In this document: positions 34,599 to 45,221 of the stretch, piece after piece
Layout: each line of letters opens with the position of its first letter
How positions within the stretch are numbered: position 1 is the first letter of the stretch
NCBI GenBank assembly: GCA_036674765.1
Contig: JARVKI010000087.1
Location: 67,792-131,791 of the forward strand
Direction: 5' to 3'
From: Seiridium cupressi
Lineage: Eukaryota > Ascomycota > Sordariomycetes > Amphisphaeriales > Sporocadaceae
DNA: 64,000 bases
The notes under the pieces: generated by a model
Told to the model about the DNA's origin: nothing
Databases searched by the model: none
What the model saw: the letters and a program-made list of their open reading frames with translations, nothing else
Translations under genes and position numbers: made by a program

Positions 34599-36075
34599 CT
34601 ATATAACAGCTTTGGGGCTTGGTCCAAAGAGGGCAGTTGCAACGGCCAGAAAAGTAACAAAGAGGACAGAAGCCGTAACACGGATTGGTGTTGGCTTCAT
34701 TGCGGAAGCCTCCTCGTACATACTTGACTTGGCATCCTTTTCGTTCTCGTCGCTAGCCGAATCACTATCACCCAGCTCAAAGTCATCCGAATTTTCTATG
34801 GCACTGTACTCTCTTTGAGACGGATGCCCTTTGTAGAAGTGATAGCACCATGTGGCGATGGATACAAGCCCTGCGCCGAGGACCGTCTGTACTGTCAATG
34901 TGGAGCGGCGTAGATCCGCACTGATAAGGCACTGGCTCATGATGATGGTCACGATACTCGCACTTGTGCCGACGAGCTTAACGAGGTTGTCGCTCTTCCG
35001 CAGTATATTGGCTACAACGAGACCTGTCGCCGTCGTGGTTATAATGATAGCACTCGAAGCTAAGGAATTTGACATCGAGGGCTGGGCGCTAGGAGCAAGT
35101 GTTGATGGTATTGTAGCTCCTTTAGGATGGTTCGACCCGTCCCACAGAATGTGGGCAGTTGCGGCGAATGTTGAGCCAAGCGTGTACAGCCAGAACTATC
35201 GTCAGCCAAGTCAGTATCGATATCCACAGAGAGGCGGCATGATCAAAAATATCATTCTCCTTTTTCTTTTGAAAACATACCTGAGCAACCCAGAAAGCCA
35301 CCTTTTGCTTCATAACGACTTCAGTGTATATGCTGGTGAACGACGATATGACAGCAATGACCATGCCCATGAAAACGCCAGCAAAAGCGCTTGACACGGA
35401 AGATGGTGATTTATCTGATGGCGTTTCTTCACCGCCCATGAATTGAGAAATGGCTCCGGGTGAGACATTGGTTATCACGAGACCGGCGCATAGAAGCAAC
35501 AGTGAAATCCATGCTCGGATATTGTTTTGACGTCGGAGTAAGAAGTGATGTACCACAGCGGTCATAGGAAGCTAACCCATGTAAGTATTTAATATAGCGA
35601 GAGCATGGTAGACTAGAAGAAGATAAGTTACCTTTGCAAGAATGACAACATGCAACAGAGCAGGAGTGATCGACTGCAACGCGAGCAGATACAGAAGGTT
35701 GCTGATTAGATAGAGGAACGATGGGATGGCATATGTGACGTAAGATCTCCATCGAGCCTGACCGGACTCTGCCGTCGATATGGAGTTGATGGTAGCAAGG
35801 AATATATCACGGTTAATAGAACCATATTCATTATAAATGTTTCGAAGTAAAAAGATTGTAGCAAACAGCGCTTTCGACAGCTCGGTGCTGCAAATGTGTT
35901 ACTCAAACCAATACGTAACGATGTCTGGGAAGACTGCTTACCACAAAGTAATGAAAGTGGGTGAGATGCTGACCCCTGCGTGGGTGGCAGAATAGGTGAT
36001 AATGGCTCGGGCAGTCTCAAACGTGATGTAAGCAGGCAGGAGGAAAAACCTCGAGGACTGGTCGCTGACTCCCAT
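34599..36075 (-). CDS. Nucleotide-sugar transporter (SLC35A/UDP-sugar type)
   Basis: Multi-pass Golgi/ER antiporter of the drug/metabolite transporter superfamily. Four exons: 36075-35942, 35887-35632, 35571-35281, 35195-34599; 1278 nt, 425 residues. The start chosen is the ATG in GCCAAGATGG (MGVSDQSSRFFLLPAYITF); the frame is open to an upstream ATG at 36228, which would add 51 residues not resembling the family. Recognisable stretches: LCTELSKALFATIFLLRNIY, NLLYLLALQSITPALLHVVI, LPMTAVVHHFLLRR, LLLCAGLVITNVSPGAISQF and FTSIYTEVVMKQK, the pattern of UDP-galactose/UDP-GlcNAc-type carriers. A ~45-residue acidic cytosolic insert (DDFELGDSDSASDENEKDAK) precedes the last helix. It is divergent to a GT32 glycosyltransferase, suggesting substrate supply for it; the sugar is not predictable here. 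Confidence 0.85.
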
Positions 36076-37188
36076 CTTGGCAACGAGATTTGCTGATAGG
36101 CAAAGATAGAGAGCGAATTGATTGTGACAACTTGGGAGGATTATTCCAGAGTACTTGCAGGCGGCCGCGGGGCCTGAAAGCACAGATAAACTCGTGAAGA
36201 CCCGGCGACCACGTGGAAGGCATTTCATAAATGGCACATTATTGGAATTAGGCGGCTCGCAAGTTTAGAATAGGGGTCTCGTAGCGATCACAGCCCATCG
36301 TCGAGGCGTTTTGAGGCGTCAAAACCTGAGCTGACGTAGTGGATCATAGACAGCGACCTTGTTGCCGCAAGGACGTGGGACTAGCTGTGACTAGCTAATC
36401 AGTGTCTTGGCAGTGAATGGGCTTTTTTTGAAAAACTGCGCTAAAACAACCCGGACCAGAGCTGTCAGATGCGCTGAGAACTAGACCAGGCACTATTACA
36501 TGTTCGTCCGGTAAGTTGAGATAGCTCGTGCACCCGAGATGTTGGGTGTGGTGATGTTGTCTCGAGGCGTACACAAGCTATTGCGGAGTCGTTTCCCCCT
36601 GTGGCGTACGGAGCCAGCGAGCATGGCGTCGTTTTTAGGAGCCAAGTACAAATTGAGGGTGGGGCTAGTTGAGTTGTACTTGACTCGAAAGGGTGCGAGA
36701 CCCCATTAGTGAACCGGCCAGTCCTTTCCAGATTCCCCGCCGTTCAGCTGAAGCTTAAAAGAAACTGCGTTTCATTACCGTAAAAGCCCAACCAATGCCC
36801 ATTGTTTAACCCCAGACCCACCAGTCCAGCCAGCCACTCGCCCACGTCATGCCTTTAGATCAATTTGAGGTGAAGGGCTCGAACCGCCTAGATAGGAATT
36901 TTCGTGCCAGACGCTTATCGTAAGTAGTGCGATGGCGATGGCTCTTAGGTATAGGTAGGGTCAACCCCTTTTGCCTTCCACGACTTTATCTATCAGCAGC
37001 ATCCAGGAGCGACGAGGCAATTCGAAATCTTGCCTTCCTCCTCTATGTGGGCACGCCTCTAGGTCATTCCAACACAAGTCACTCGTTTTGTTTCTTTTTT
37101 CCAACGTACAGATTACTCTTTTGCTTCACGTATACCCAGCTATCTGATCACGTTTGATACTTATCAGCAAGTATTGGTACACTCAAAA
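36076..37188. promoter_or_regulatory. Shared upstream region of transporter and GT32 gene
   Basis: 1.1 kb between divergent starts, presumably with both promoters. The half next to 37188 holds runs such as CTTTTTTCC and CAATCAGC-like leader sequence. A CCAATGCCCATTG imperfect palindrome lies near 36790. No named operator was identified. Confidence 0.45.
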
Positions 37189-38280
37189 ATGGAACTACCT
37201 CGCTGGCTGGTGACAAACCAAGCCCAAAAGTCCAAATGGATACGCCTTTTCGTTGTCTTTGGAGTTTCCATCATTTTTCTTTTTACAATCAGCGCCTTGG
37301 TGCATAACGATGCCGTGGTGCTACCATCAGTCTCATACCGAAAGGCGCCGATCCCGAATATAGTTCACTACACCATGATGATGAAGGACGAATATTCCGA
37401 TTTCAAGATCAACTTTGTGAGCTTCTTATCTGTCTACAGCGCGCTTCGAATCCTCAAGGCGCCGCAAATTTACATCCACACCGATTTCAACGAGACCATG
37501 ATTACACGAGCTCGTCAGAGTGGGTCCAAATGGACACGGATGCTGCTCAACACATTCCCGGAGGTGATCCTCAACCCAGTACCCCACATCACCCACGCCA
37601 ACGGCAAGGAGATCACCAACGTGGAGCACCGATCCGATATGGTGCGGTTTGACCAAGTGTACGAAAAGGGAGGCTTATACTTGGACTTCGATGTCTATGC
37701 CCTGCGCGACGCCAGTGCCCTCCGCGAGGCCGGGTTCAACAATGTCTTGGGACGCCAGAACGATGGGCAACTGAACAACGGCTGCTTCATGTCACAGCCG
37801 AAGTCAGCTCTAGGCTATCTTATGAAGAGAGACCAGTGGACCACGTTTGATGGCGGCTGGCTCACGCACTCCGTCAGCTTACTCACGCATATCTCGGAGC
37901 GCCTGGTGCGAACACCTGGCGAAGTCCTCATCCTAGACCAGCTCGCTATGGCCCCATGGGGATGGGGCGATGACGACCACAAACGCATGTACCTTCCGCA
38001 CAAGGAAAGCGTTCCACAGTTCCCTCAGGTGAACGACCCGGCGGAGGATCCCATAGAGAGGTGGCAGAATCGCGTTCGCGGCACCGACTGGGAGTTGGAC
38101 TTCAGCTCCACTTACTTTCTTCACGCATTTCGGCCTCGCAGCGGCTCATTAGCCGGCTTCAACGGAGTCTCCGTGAAGTACATCCTAGAGAGGAATTCAA
38201 ACTTCGGGTTGGCGACTTGGCATATCATACAGCTTGGGCTGCAAGAAGGAGTCTTTTTAGAAACTGATGATGAAATTTAA
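37189..38280 (+). CDS. Glycosyltransferase family 32 (Och1/sugar-binding DXD type), type II membrane protein
   Basis: Single-exon gene of 363 residues starting at the first ATG (MELPRWLVTN); further 5' only a TTG is in frame. A short cytosolic tail and one signal-anchor helix (residues ~17-38, WIRLFVVFGVSIIFLFTISA) place the catalytic part in the Golgi lumen. The GT32 core follows: IPNIVHYTMMMKDE, then HRSDMVRFDQVYEKGGLYLD with DFD at about residues 166-168 (the metal/nucleotide-sugar DXD motif), and LNNGCFMSQPKSA. HRSDMVR and GGLYLDFDV are near-invariant in the family. The natural acceptor is unknown; relatives modify mannoproteins or sphingolipids. The neighbouring divergent nucleotide-sugar transporter is a plausible functional partner. 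Confidence 0.92.
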   Translation: MELPRWLVTNQAQKSKWIRLFVVFGVSIIFLFTISALVHNDAVVLPSVSYRKAPIPNIVHYTMMMKDEYSDFKINFVSFLSVYSALRILKAPQIYIHTDFNETMITRARQSGSKWTRMLLNTFPEVILNPVPHITHANGKEITNVEHRSDMVRFDQVYEKGGLYLDFDVYALRDASALREAGFNNVLGRQNDGQLNNGCFMSQPKSALGYLMKRDQWTTFDGGWLTHSVSLLTHISERLVRTPGEVLILDQLAMAPWGWGDDDHKRMYLPHKESVPQFPQVNDPAEDPIERWQNRVRGTDWELDFSSTYFLHAFRPRSGSLAGFNGVSVKYILERNSNFGLATWHIIQLGLQEGVFLETDDEI

Positions 38281-38971
38281 CGGGCTGCCATATGTAAGAT
38301 GGGCTAGTAGTTATTTACCATATGCGTAATGAATAATCAATAATCAAAATCAAAAAATGCTCAAGACGAAGATCCGAGTTGTGACCTATTCAATGCTGCC
38401 AAAAGAATCAGGAGCATCTGCTACGATCCACCAAGCCCGTTGGTCACTGTGTATACTTACATAATTTACGAAGCTAATTGTGCCTGATCCGCCGGCCACC
38501 CGCTGAACCAGAAGTGTTTGTTATTGGTATAGTATTGTGGAAATGTTGACTCTTCCGCGTGCTTTGGAAACTACAGAGTAAGATATTAACTTGCAACTCT
38601 TGACAGAAAACCAACATAGGAGTAGAGAAGTTTAATCCATCGGTTCTTATAGTACGTGTCAGGGGTGCAACGTGAGGAGGATGGAGAGGGTGGGGAGCTT
38701 ACCCCCACTAAGCAATGAGCAGGCCCGTGCGCACCAGCGCACGGTCTGCGATCTACTGGTATTTACCTAGTGTTTTGCAGGGAACTCACTTTTGTTCCTT
38801 CGTGCTTAATTAATAAAGATTGTAGACCCCATACATGAGCTTTTGACTTTTGTTGGTGGCTGGTCCGTGACAGTACGCTACGATGGAAAAAAAAAAAAAA
38901 ATTTCAACATGTTAAGATAAAACGAAGGTTACGAGGCGAATTGAGTAATGGTCCGGGTGGCTAGAGCCCCT
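38281..38971. other. Intergenic region with poly-A run
   Basis: About 690 bases with no gene seen. A homopolymer of some 15 A residues lies at about 38886-38901, shortly before the MFS remnant. Confidence 0.45.
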
Positions 38972-39530
38972 ATTCTGACAAGGAAGCGGCCTGCGCTGAT
39001 GACACGGTCATATACCCAACTGGAATCAAGCTTATCTTGATTCTCGGATCAGTGTTTTGTTCCATGTTTCTGACCGCCCTGGACCGCATGATTGTGGCTA
39101 CAGCCATCCCAAGCATCACTGATGAGTTCCATACATTGCAACATGTTGGCTGGTACGTATCGGCGTACATGTTGACGGAGTGCTGTTTCCAGCTCATGTC
39201 TGGCAAGCTGTATACTTTCCTACCCGTTCGCGTTGTCTACCTAGGCAGCATCCTACTCTTCGAGGTGGGCTCCTTCATATGCGGCACTGCCCCCAACTCA
39301 ATCGTCTTCATCATCGGTTGGGCTATCCAAGGCGTCGGCTCCGCTAGTATATTCTCGGGATCTGTAAGTCAGTAGCAGAAACGCATTACGCATATGTAAA
39401 CAATCTTTTCAGTGACTTCGGTGCCCTTGCAACCCTCAGCTAGGAAAACCAATCTCAGTGATCATTGTTCTAGTGGAACTACAGCCGAGTTATTACCTTG
39501 CTTGCGGTGTGCGTCCTCCTTTTGGTAAAC
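38972..39530 (+). pseudogene. MFS drug-exporter remnant (N-terminal fragment)
   Basis: An open stretch reads [20 protein letters not shown], then [54 protein letters not shown] and [13 protein letters not shown]: helices 1 to 4 of a 14-helix DHA2/TRI12-type exporter, including the LDRTIVATAIP motif A region. There is no start codon in a sensible place. After a GTAAGT at 39363 the homology breaks; a small piece, WNYSRVITLLAVCVLLLV near 39475-39525, corresponds to a much later helix of the family, so several hundred bases have been deleted. Nothing of the C-terminal half remains. Confidence 0.8.
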
Positions 39531-39772
39531 CACAATCGCCACTACACATACAATGACTTGCGTACCTTTGCCGCCTCGATCCCATAGCTCACCTATTTTG
39601 GCTCAATATTACGCTGTTCGATCAATCGCATATTAAAAGACGTCTCAAAACTATAATCATTCTCTGCTTAACGAACGGATATCCATATCGTGGTTTATCA
39701 GCGATTCATAATGGAATTCTGTCGGTAACAACCTCAATGGAAACATTGTCCCATGGCTAAAAATGGTGAAGT

Positions 39773-40231
39773 CTAACAAGGACCCTCGTCTCCATTAGAG
39801 CAGAACGCTTGGCCAGGCGGAGACCACCCCACTGCGCAGTGAGCAGAGCTCGCCTGCTGATCACATTTCACCCACTCAGCACCGAGCTCGGCTGCTCCCT
39901 CGAGGCAGGGTACGCATCCACCTAAGCAGTCGCCAGGACTACCCCAGTGCCCGTTGCTCCAGTACTGGAAGTGCTTGTTTTGGCAATCCCACTCGTGCCA
40001 TTGAGCTAATAATGATATCAAGTTAGTGGTCTTCTGTGGAGCCACGAAGAGGCATGGTAGTGCAGGGACGTTTCACCACATACGGTTCTTTTCCTCGCTA
40101 TCCACGCACTGCCACAGGGCAGTATTATCGGTTTCCCGATGTATTGGTCCTGTATAACACTTTGGGTCCGCTTGAGCAAGGCCCGAGATGAGTCCTGTGA
40201 GGAAGATCATGGCAGCTGTGAGCTTGTACAT
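39773..40231 (-). CDS. Small secreted cysteine-rich protein
   Basis: Two exons, 40231-40084 and 40005-39773, split by a 78-nt intron (GTATGT ... TTATTAG); 381 nt, 126 residues. The ATG at 40231 opens a clear signal peptide (MYKLTAAMIFLTGLISGLAQ, cleavage after the following Ala likely). The mature ~105 residues contain ten cysteines, including DCLGGCVPC and KCDQQASSAHC, and many tryptophans/histidines (QYWSNGHWGSPGDC). The even cysteine count implies five disulfides. Size, secretion signal and cysteine density fit an effector-like or antimicrobial extracellular protein, but I recognise no family and claim no activity. Confidence 0.75.
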
Positions 40232-41942
40232 AATGAGAGCGGTGATAAGAGATAAACTCGATTTGGGTGTATAAAAATGTGTTGATGAACTTTGAACTGG
40301 TGCTTTCTATTGAGTGGATGGTTCAAGATATCTTGATGAGCCTTTGTCGAAGTAATGGTGAAATTTTATCGAGGTACAATGATCGTATTTTATAACTAAA
40401 TGGCCCAGTCTATTTTCGGCACATGATATTGAATTTGTTTGATGATCATCGTTCAGGTTTGATTTATGACGTCCGGAATCACGATACCATCATGGCTAAC
40501 CGCCTCGTGGAGCCGTTACAGCCAGCGCAATCCCAAGACGAGCCACCTGTCTGTGTATAGTGCGTCATAGAAGCAAAGGATGAAGCATTGGTGTGGACAA
40601 GGTTCAAAACACGTAGGGGAATAGAGCTAGATGATCACGAAGTGAAGATTTACAAGATCATGTGACTATCCTCGTGTGGGAGGCTTGGCAGAGTGATCTC
40701 GACCGTCGACAGCGGCCCATACGTAGATTCAAGCATTCCTGTTAGCGGAGTTGAGCAAAAATAGAATTGTGCTTGTCCATTTACCGAGAGTCCTTTCACG
40801 TTTTGTGAGTTAGAGTTTGGAGGAAACCCAAATTTTGGCAAGGAGAACTAGCGACGGCACAGCATAAGATGCTAACGAGGATCAATGCTTAAGCGAACGA
40901 ATAGCGGCACAGCATACCACGATTATAGGATTCTATTGTCATATGCTTACGACGATCATTGCTTGAGATTACCTGGCTCACTGATCCGCTTCGCAGGATC
41001 TTTAGATTATTACTCAACAATATGCATTAATGTCGTGTACCAAGAAACATATCAATGACGACAGGAGCACATGGGCTATATGACCAACTACTACCTGTGC
41101 CGCAGCAACTTGTGTTTCGATATGACCACTATGATCTACTCAAGCCTACTTTGGAGATGAGTTGGTCAGAGATACATGAGTTTGAAGCCCATCGATGGTC
41201 CTGAGCTTCGCGCGAAAGGTGACTGCTGAAGCAATGCTACGCTCCTCAAGATAAGACTATCCCGAGATTTGACGAGTTTCTTAGAGATAAAAATAGCCAC
41301 GGTGAGAAGGCTTGAATGCGTCAGAAGAATTTCAGATTTCAGATTTCCACAGTTGCTTTTTGACGCTGCCCGTTACCCATGCCACGCGCCCACCTCCCTG
41401 GCAGGATCGTTAGCTCTTTTCGCTTGGCATGGGTATGATACGCGATGTTTAGCAGCTAAAAACGCAAGTCAGATCATATTGCGTACATGGCTTGATGCGC
41501 TAAGATCTCACAGGTGTGTGATGTTCGGGGGCTGAGTAACCCATGTCGTGCCACCGATGTAACATTGAAATCTGTAGCACATTATACATTGAGCGTAAGA
41601 TTTCGGCCCATATACACATCGATGGATGGATTGAACCCAACCCTCCGAGCGTCACGACAGGCGAACGATCTCATCATCTTAGGTGACGGGCGTAATTATC
41701 ATCCCAGATTTTGTTGATCAATGCAGCTTGCATCTAAGCACGGCCTCACAATATCACGTTACATCTATTTATGGAATCAAGAATGACTATCGTTCTGAAT
41801 ACCCGGCTTTGGAGTCGAACATAAATAGTTACCAAAGGACAGGCAATAACCCCCAGTCAGATATTCGAGCCGCTACTTAGAGATACCACACAAAAAGAAT
41901 TGTACCATACTCTATATTGCCAAATACACTTCATATATCACA
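40232..41942. other. Intergenic region with a small imperfect duplication
   Basis: 1.7 kb. Around 40853-40960 a block GGCACAGCATA ... GATCAATGCTTAAG recurs as GGCACAGCATA ... GATCATTGCTTGAG, an imperfect direct repeat. A minus-strand frame at 40650-40855 (GLSVNGQAQFYFCSTPLTG) looks protein-like but has no credible start or partner exon, so it is not called as a gene. Confidence 0.4.
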
Positions 41943-42942
41943 ATGGTCTATTATTTCACCAGTATGCAGCTGATTCAAAGCATCACCACGATACTTGCCC
42001 TCTCAAGTCTGGGCCACACACATCCCGCAGACGGTGACTTTGGTGCCGTGGATACACGGGACTTGCTACCCCGCGATGTCGACCTGCAGTCCGTCTACAA
42101 GCAGCTGGATTTCCAGGGAAAGCTCAAATGGGAAGCTGTTCCAGACGGTGGTGAGTTGGCGAAGGTGGATGACGCCACGGCGGCCAAGGCAAAACGAGAA
42201 ATACTTGACGAACGCGAGAAGCGCCGTCGAGATCTCATCGAGCGCGGAGGAAGTGAAGAGGAGCTCAACAGTCTGGCGAAACGCGACGGCACGAACCAGG
42301 TCGAAGACGCCAGCGGCAACCAATTAAAGGCAAAATGGTACTGCCAAGGTGCCGGCAGTTTAGGATTTACCATTTTGCGTACTATCGGCTCTATCATGGT
42401 CTGCAGAACTTTGGATGAGTACTACACCTCTTCGCAGACAGGAAAGTGAGCTATTTCGCACTCCCACCTGAACATATTAAATGCATTCAAACATTTTCTG
42501 ACGTCCAGCACTAGCTGGTTTTGGCGGTCACCACCGCAGGAGGATAATAGCAACAACGTAAAGCGCGATTTGAATAGCAAAGAAATGGAAACGTTGGAAG
42601 AGAGACAAGGGGCAAAGTACCTCAAAATGATTGCAGCGGTCAACAAAGTTACAGCTACCGCCATCAAGTCAGGCATGTGTACTGGTCTGCTCGGCTGGAT
42701 CGTCAATGGAGTTGCCTGTCCAGCGAGCTCCGGAACTGTACGTATTTACCGATAAAAACCGGCGATATTGAAAGCCTTTAGGCATACCAGAACTATGCTA
42801 ACATGAGTGGCGTCGTCTCTAGGAAGGAGCAACTGTCGGAGGGAAAGTCAGCATCAGAGATGCGAAGGCAAATTCGTGGTTTGATGGCAAGGAAATTGCT
42901 GCTGTGGAAGTTTGGGCTGAGGAGACCGATCCACCAAAATAA
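41943..42942 (+). CDS. Secreted protein with Kex2-type processing sites
   Basis: Three exons, 41943-42445, 42509-42737 and 42823-42942 (503+229+120 nt), all junctions in frame, 283 residues. The N-terminus is a signal peptide; a second ATG eight codons in (MQLIQSITTILALSSLGHTH) is an alternative start. Dibasic Lys-Arg sites followed by Asp occur twice (SLAKRDGTNQ and NNVKRDLNSK), and LLPRDVD occurs early, the pattern of a pro-protein cut by the Golgi Kex2 protease. The mature parts hold only four cysteines (KWYCQGAG, IMVCRTLDE, GMCTGLL, GVACPAS) and hydrophobic helices such as GLLGWIVNGVACPA. No known family recognised. It could be an effector-like or self/non-self secreted factor; function unassigned. 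Confidence 0.72.
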
Positions 42943-43583
42943 ATACAGCAGGAACATCAATTGGTAGACACAGGCTACCCTTCTATTATGTCCACAAGAC
43001 TTTTCGCGACATAACCTTCCAAGTGTCAAAGCGGGCAATGGTTATAAGGGGAGAATCAAGTGATTTATTGAGTATCGGAAGGTAGTTAGGTAAGCGGATA
43101 TGTAACTAGTGTAGACTATATCTACACTATAGAGGTGAATGGAAAGCCCAAACTCTAGAGGACTTGGCCCCTATTCTGATAAAAATGATTAAAAAAAGAC
43201 AACGGCTCATTCCAACCATACCGTCTAATTTCGAAGCTGATTTTCACTTAGTATGAACCAAGAAGCAAGACCATGTTGATGGTTTCTCCCCATGTAGTTT
43301 GACCTAGGTGCGTTTCCCGCAGACGACGTATGATGTGTTGTCGTTATTAACAGTTAAATAGGAATCTAGTCGTATTGCTAACATTACAAAATTATTCAAT
43401 TTTAATAATCAACTAGATGCGTACACTATTGACTCATCTTATTACAGTCAGAATTGAACTGAGGGCCGTTGTTGTCTCCCAATGTGACCCGGTAAAAGCC
43501 TCACCGAACATTCCAGTTCGTCATCATTCTGGGCTGGGCAATGATTCAGATTAGGCTAGGTCCAGCTAATAGAGAGGTCTTCT
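42943..43583. other. Intergenic region with short palindrome
   Basis: About 640 bases, AT-rich. A near-perfect palindrome TAGTGTAGA-CTATA-TCTACACTA lies at 43107-43129. No gene seen. Confidence 0.45.
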
Positions 43584-44777
43584 CTATAGCGCAACAACCC
43601 ATAGTATTGCAGCTCTTATAACACGGTTGTTCTTTTTTCGATCGAACGCGAGAGGCCGATCTCTACACTTAATCAGCACCTCAAAAACTGTTGTACCTCT
43701 AGATAGCTCCCGACCCAATTTAACAGAAACACGTTTGAGCGAAGTCTTTGTTTTCATTTTCATCGATGCGTACTGCCCACCACTCAGCTCCGGAACATCA
43801 ACGGATCTGCTCAAGTCTACGCGGTCCATTTGAAACGGTCCTAAAGTAGATACACTTTTCATGTCACCTCGAGCTGCCGCACTGAATGCTGTGGGAGAAG
43901 ATCGAGCTGTGAGTGAATATGCACACCCAAGGCCCTTGCTGTGCACCATTCGTCCGTTGAAAATCGGGTAACCCACACGCAATGATGAAAGTGCGATCAT
44001 CTGTAGCCCAAGCACTCTGGAAGGTCAAACATGCCGTGAACGATGCGACGCCAGTGGTAATAAAGCCAGACCTGGTGCTATCCCAATATCTTCGTGATTC
44101 GGTTTTTATATGGCGGTAGACTTCGTTATTGAGATCGTCTCTGAACTCAGAGCTCCACTGCTTGGAAAGGTCGACTGTTCCTGACACGTTTGAGTCAAGT
44201 TGTTTGCTGGTGAACAATGTCTCTTCGCTCATGGAGATCCACCCGTGATCAATTACAACCAATTGCCTAGGGATTGCGCGCGCCCAAATAACTCCATCGT
44301 AGTTCTCGAGGGCTATTCCAATGCCTTCGCCAGGGCTACGCTCGTCGAAACAATTCAAGTTCCAGACCAGCAAGCCCTTGTTGCCTTGGAGAAGATGCGC
44401 TTTGATACGCAGACCCTTGTTGCTCATCGTGAACTCAGGATTAATCGTCGGCCGTTCTTTTCAGCCAATGTTCCACGGTGTTTAAAGTCGGAAGGGTGAG
44501 TTGCCAAAACATCTCGATAGCGTTCAGCTGTCAACGGAACTAGAGTTTGACTATCCCTAGTGCTTTCGGCATAGGATGCCCAGGCGAATAGATTAAGATC
44601 ATTTACCTCGTTGGCTAAATGGGTCTGTAATCGGAGGAATGCGTTATCATCCTCCCCATAAAGCATTGGCATATTGTTCCCAAATATACCCATGAGACAG
44701 TACGCTATGTCTTCCGAACGCGAAGTCACCCGTGTGGCAGCCCAGGACATTCTCCGTGCAACAGGGATCCAACTTCA
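43584..44777 (-). pseudogene. HET-domain (heterokaryon incompatibility) protein remnant
   Basis: Downstream part of a HET protein. RRMSWAATRVTSRSEDIAYC, then LMGIFGNNMPMLYGEDDNAF at 44660-44755 is the hallmark segment that follows the HET domain (usual form SWAS.R.T.R.ED.AYCLLGIF...LLYGEG). The HET domain itself is missing: a TGA at 44775-44777 lies in frame just upstream and no further homology appears. Distal pieces continue in other frames: MSNKGLRIKAHLL (43864-44440) and a beta-rich end (43584-44015). At least two frame changes are needed to join them. It is therefore a 5'-deleted, frameshifted relic of a self/non-self recognition gene. Confidence 0.8.
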
Positions 44778-45221
44778 TGGCACTAGTGCCCCATTTCCGC
44801 CATGGTTCATCGTGTCATACAACACATCCAAGGGAGGAGTAATTCTAAGCGCTATGGTAATCTTTGTGCTCGTGAGTGGCATGTGTGGAGGTGCAATCAG
44901 CGGCGGCATGCTGATTGCTCGGGTTTGAAGTGTCTTTTCACTACACCGGCGGCGGTATTGCCTCCTTCTACAAGCTGGGGCTGAACCTTTGACCTCGATA
45001 TATCAGCGGGATTACATTTCTTATCGCCATTCTTTCAGATAACAGAGCTCTATTAGCTAAGGCTTTATTGTTACCTTGCTACCGCAGTCACTAGTAGTAA
45101 GTCCCAGTTCGAATCTCACTGGTGCACTACATAATTGTGGCTCGCTACAGACTGATCCAATTGGCGGTATCCATTATCTTGCCTATCTAGTCGAAATAGA
45201 AGGTCTTTCTAGAACAGCGTC
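44778..45221. other. Intergenic region, no gene seen
   Basis: About 440 bases between the HET remnant and the second PTH11-like gene. A GTTCGAATC at 45108 resembles a tRNA B box but its flanks do not form T or acceptor stems. Confidence 0.45.

Noticed and set aside
36076..36228. Upstream ATG at 36228 for the nucleotide-sugar transporter
   Set aside because: In frame, but the added 51 residues are unlike the family and the later ATG has the better start context; kept only as an alternative.
40650..40855. Protein-like minus-strand frame with VNGQAQFYFCSTP
   Set aside because: No ATG; possible acceptor at its 5' end but no upstream coding exon that fits.
45071..45126. tRNA-like GTTCGAATC box
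   Set aside because: The flanking bases do not form a T stem and no matching acceptor stem or A box was found.
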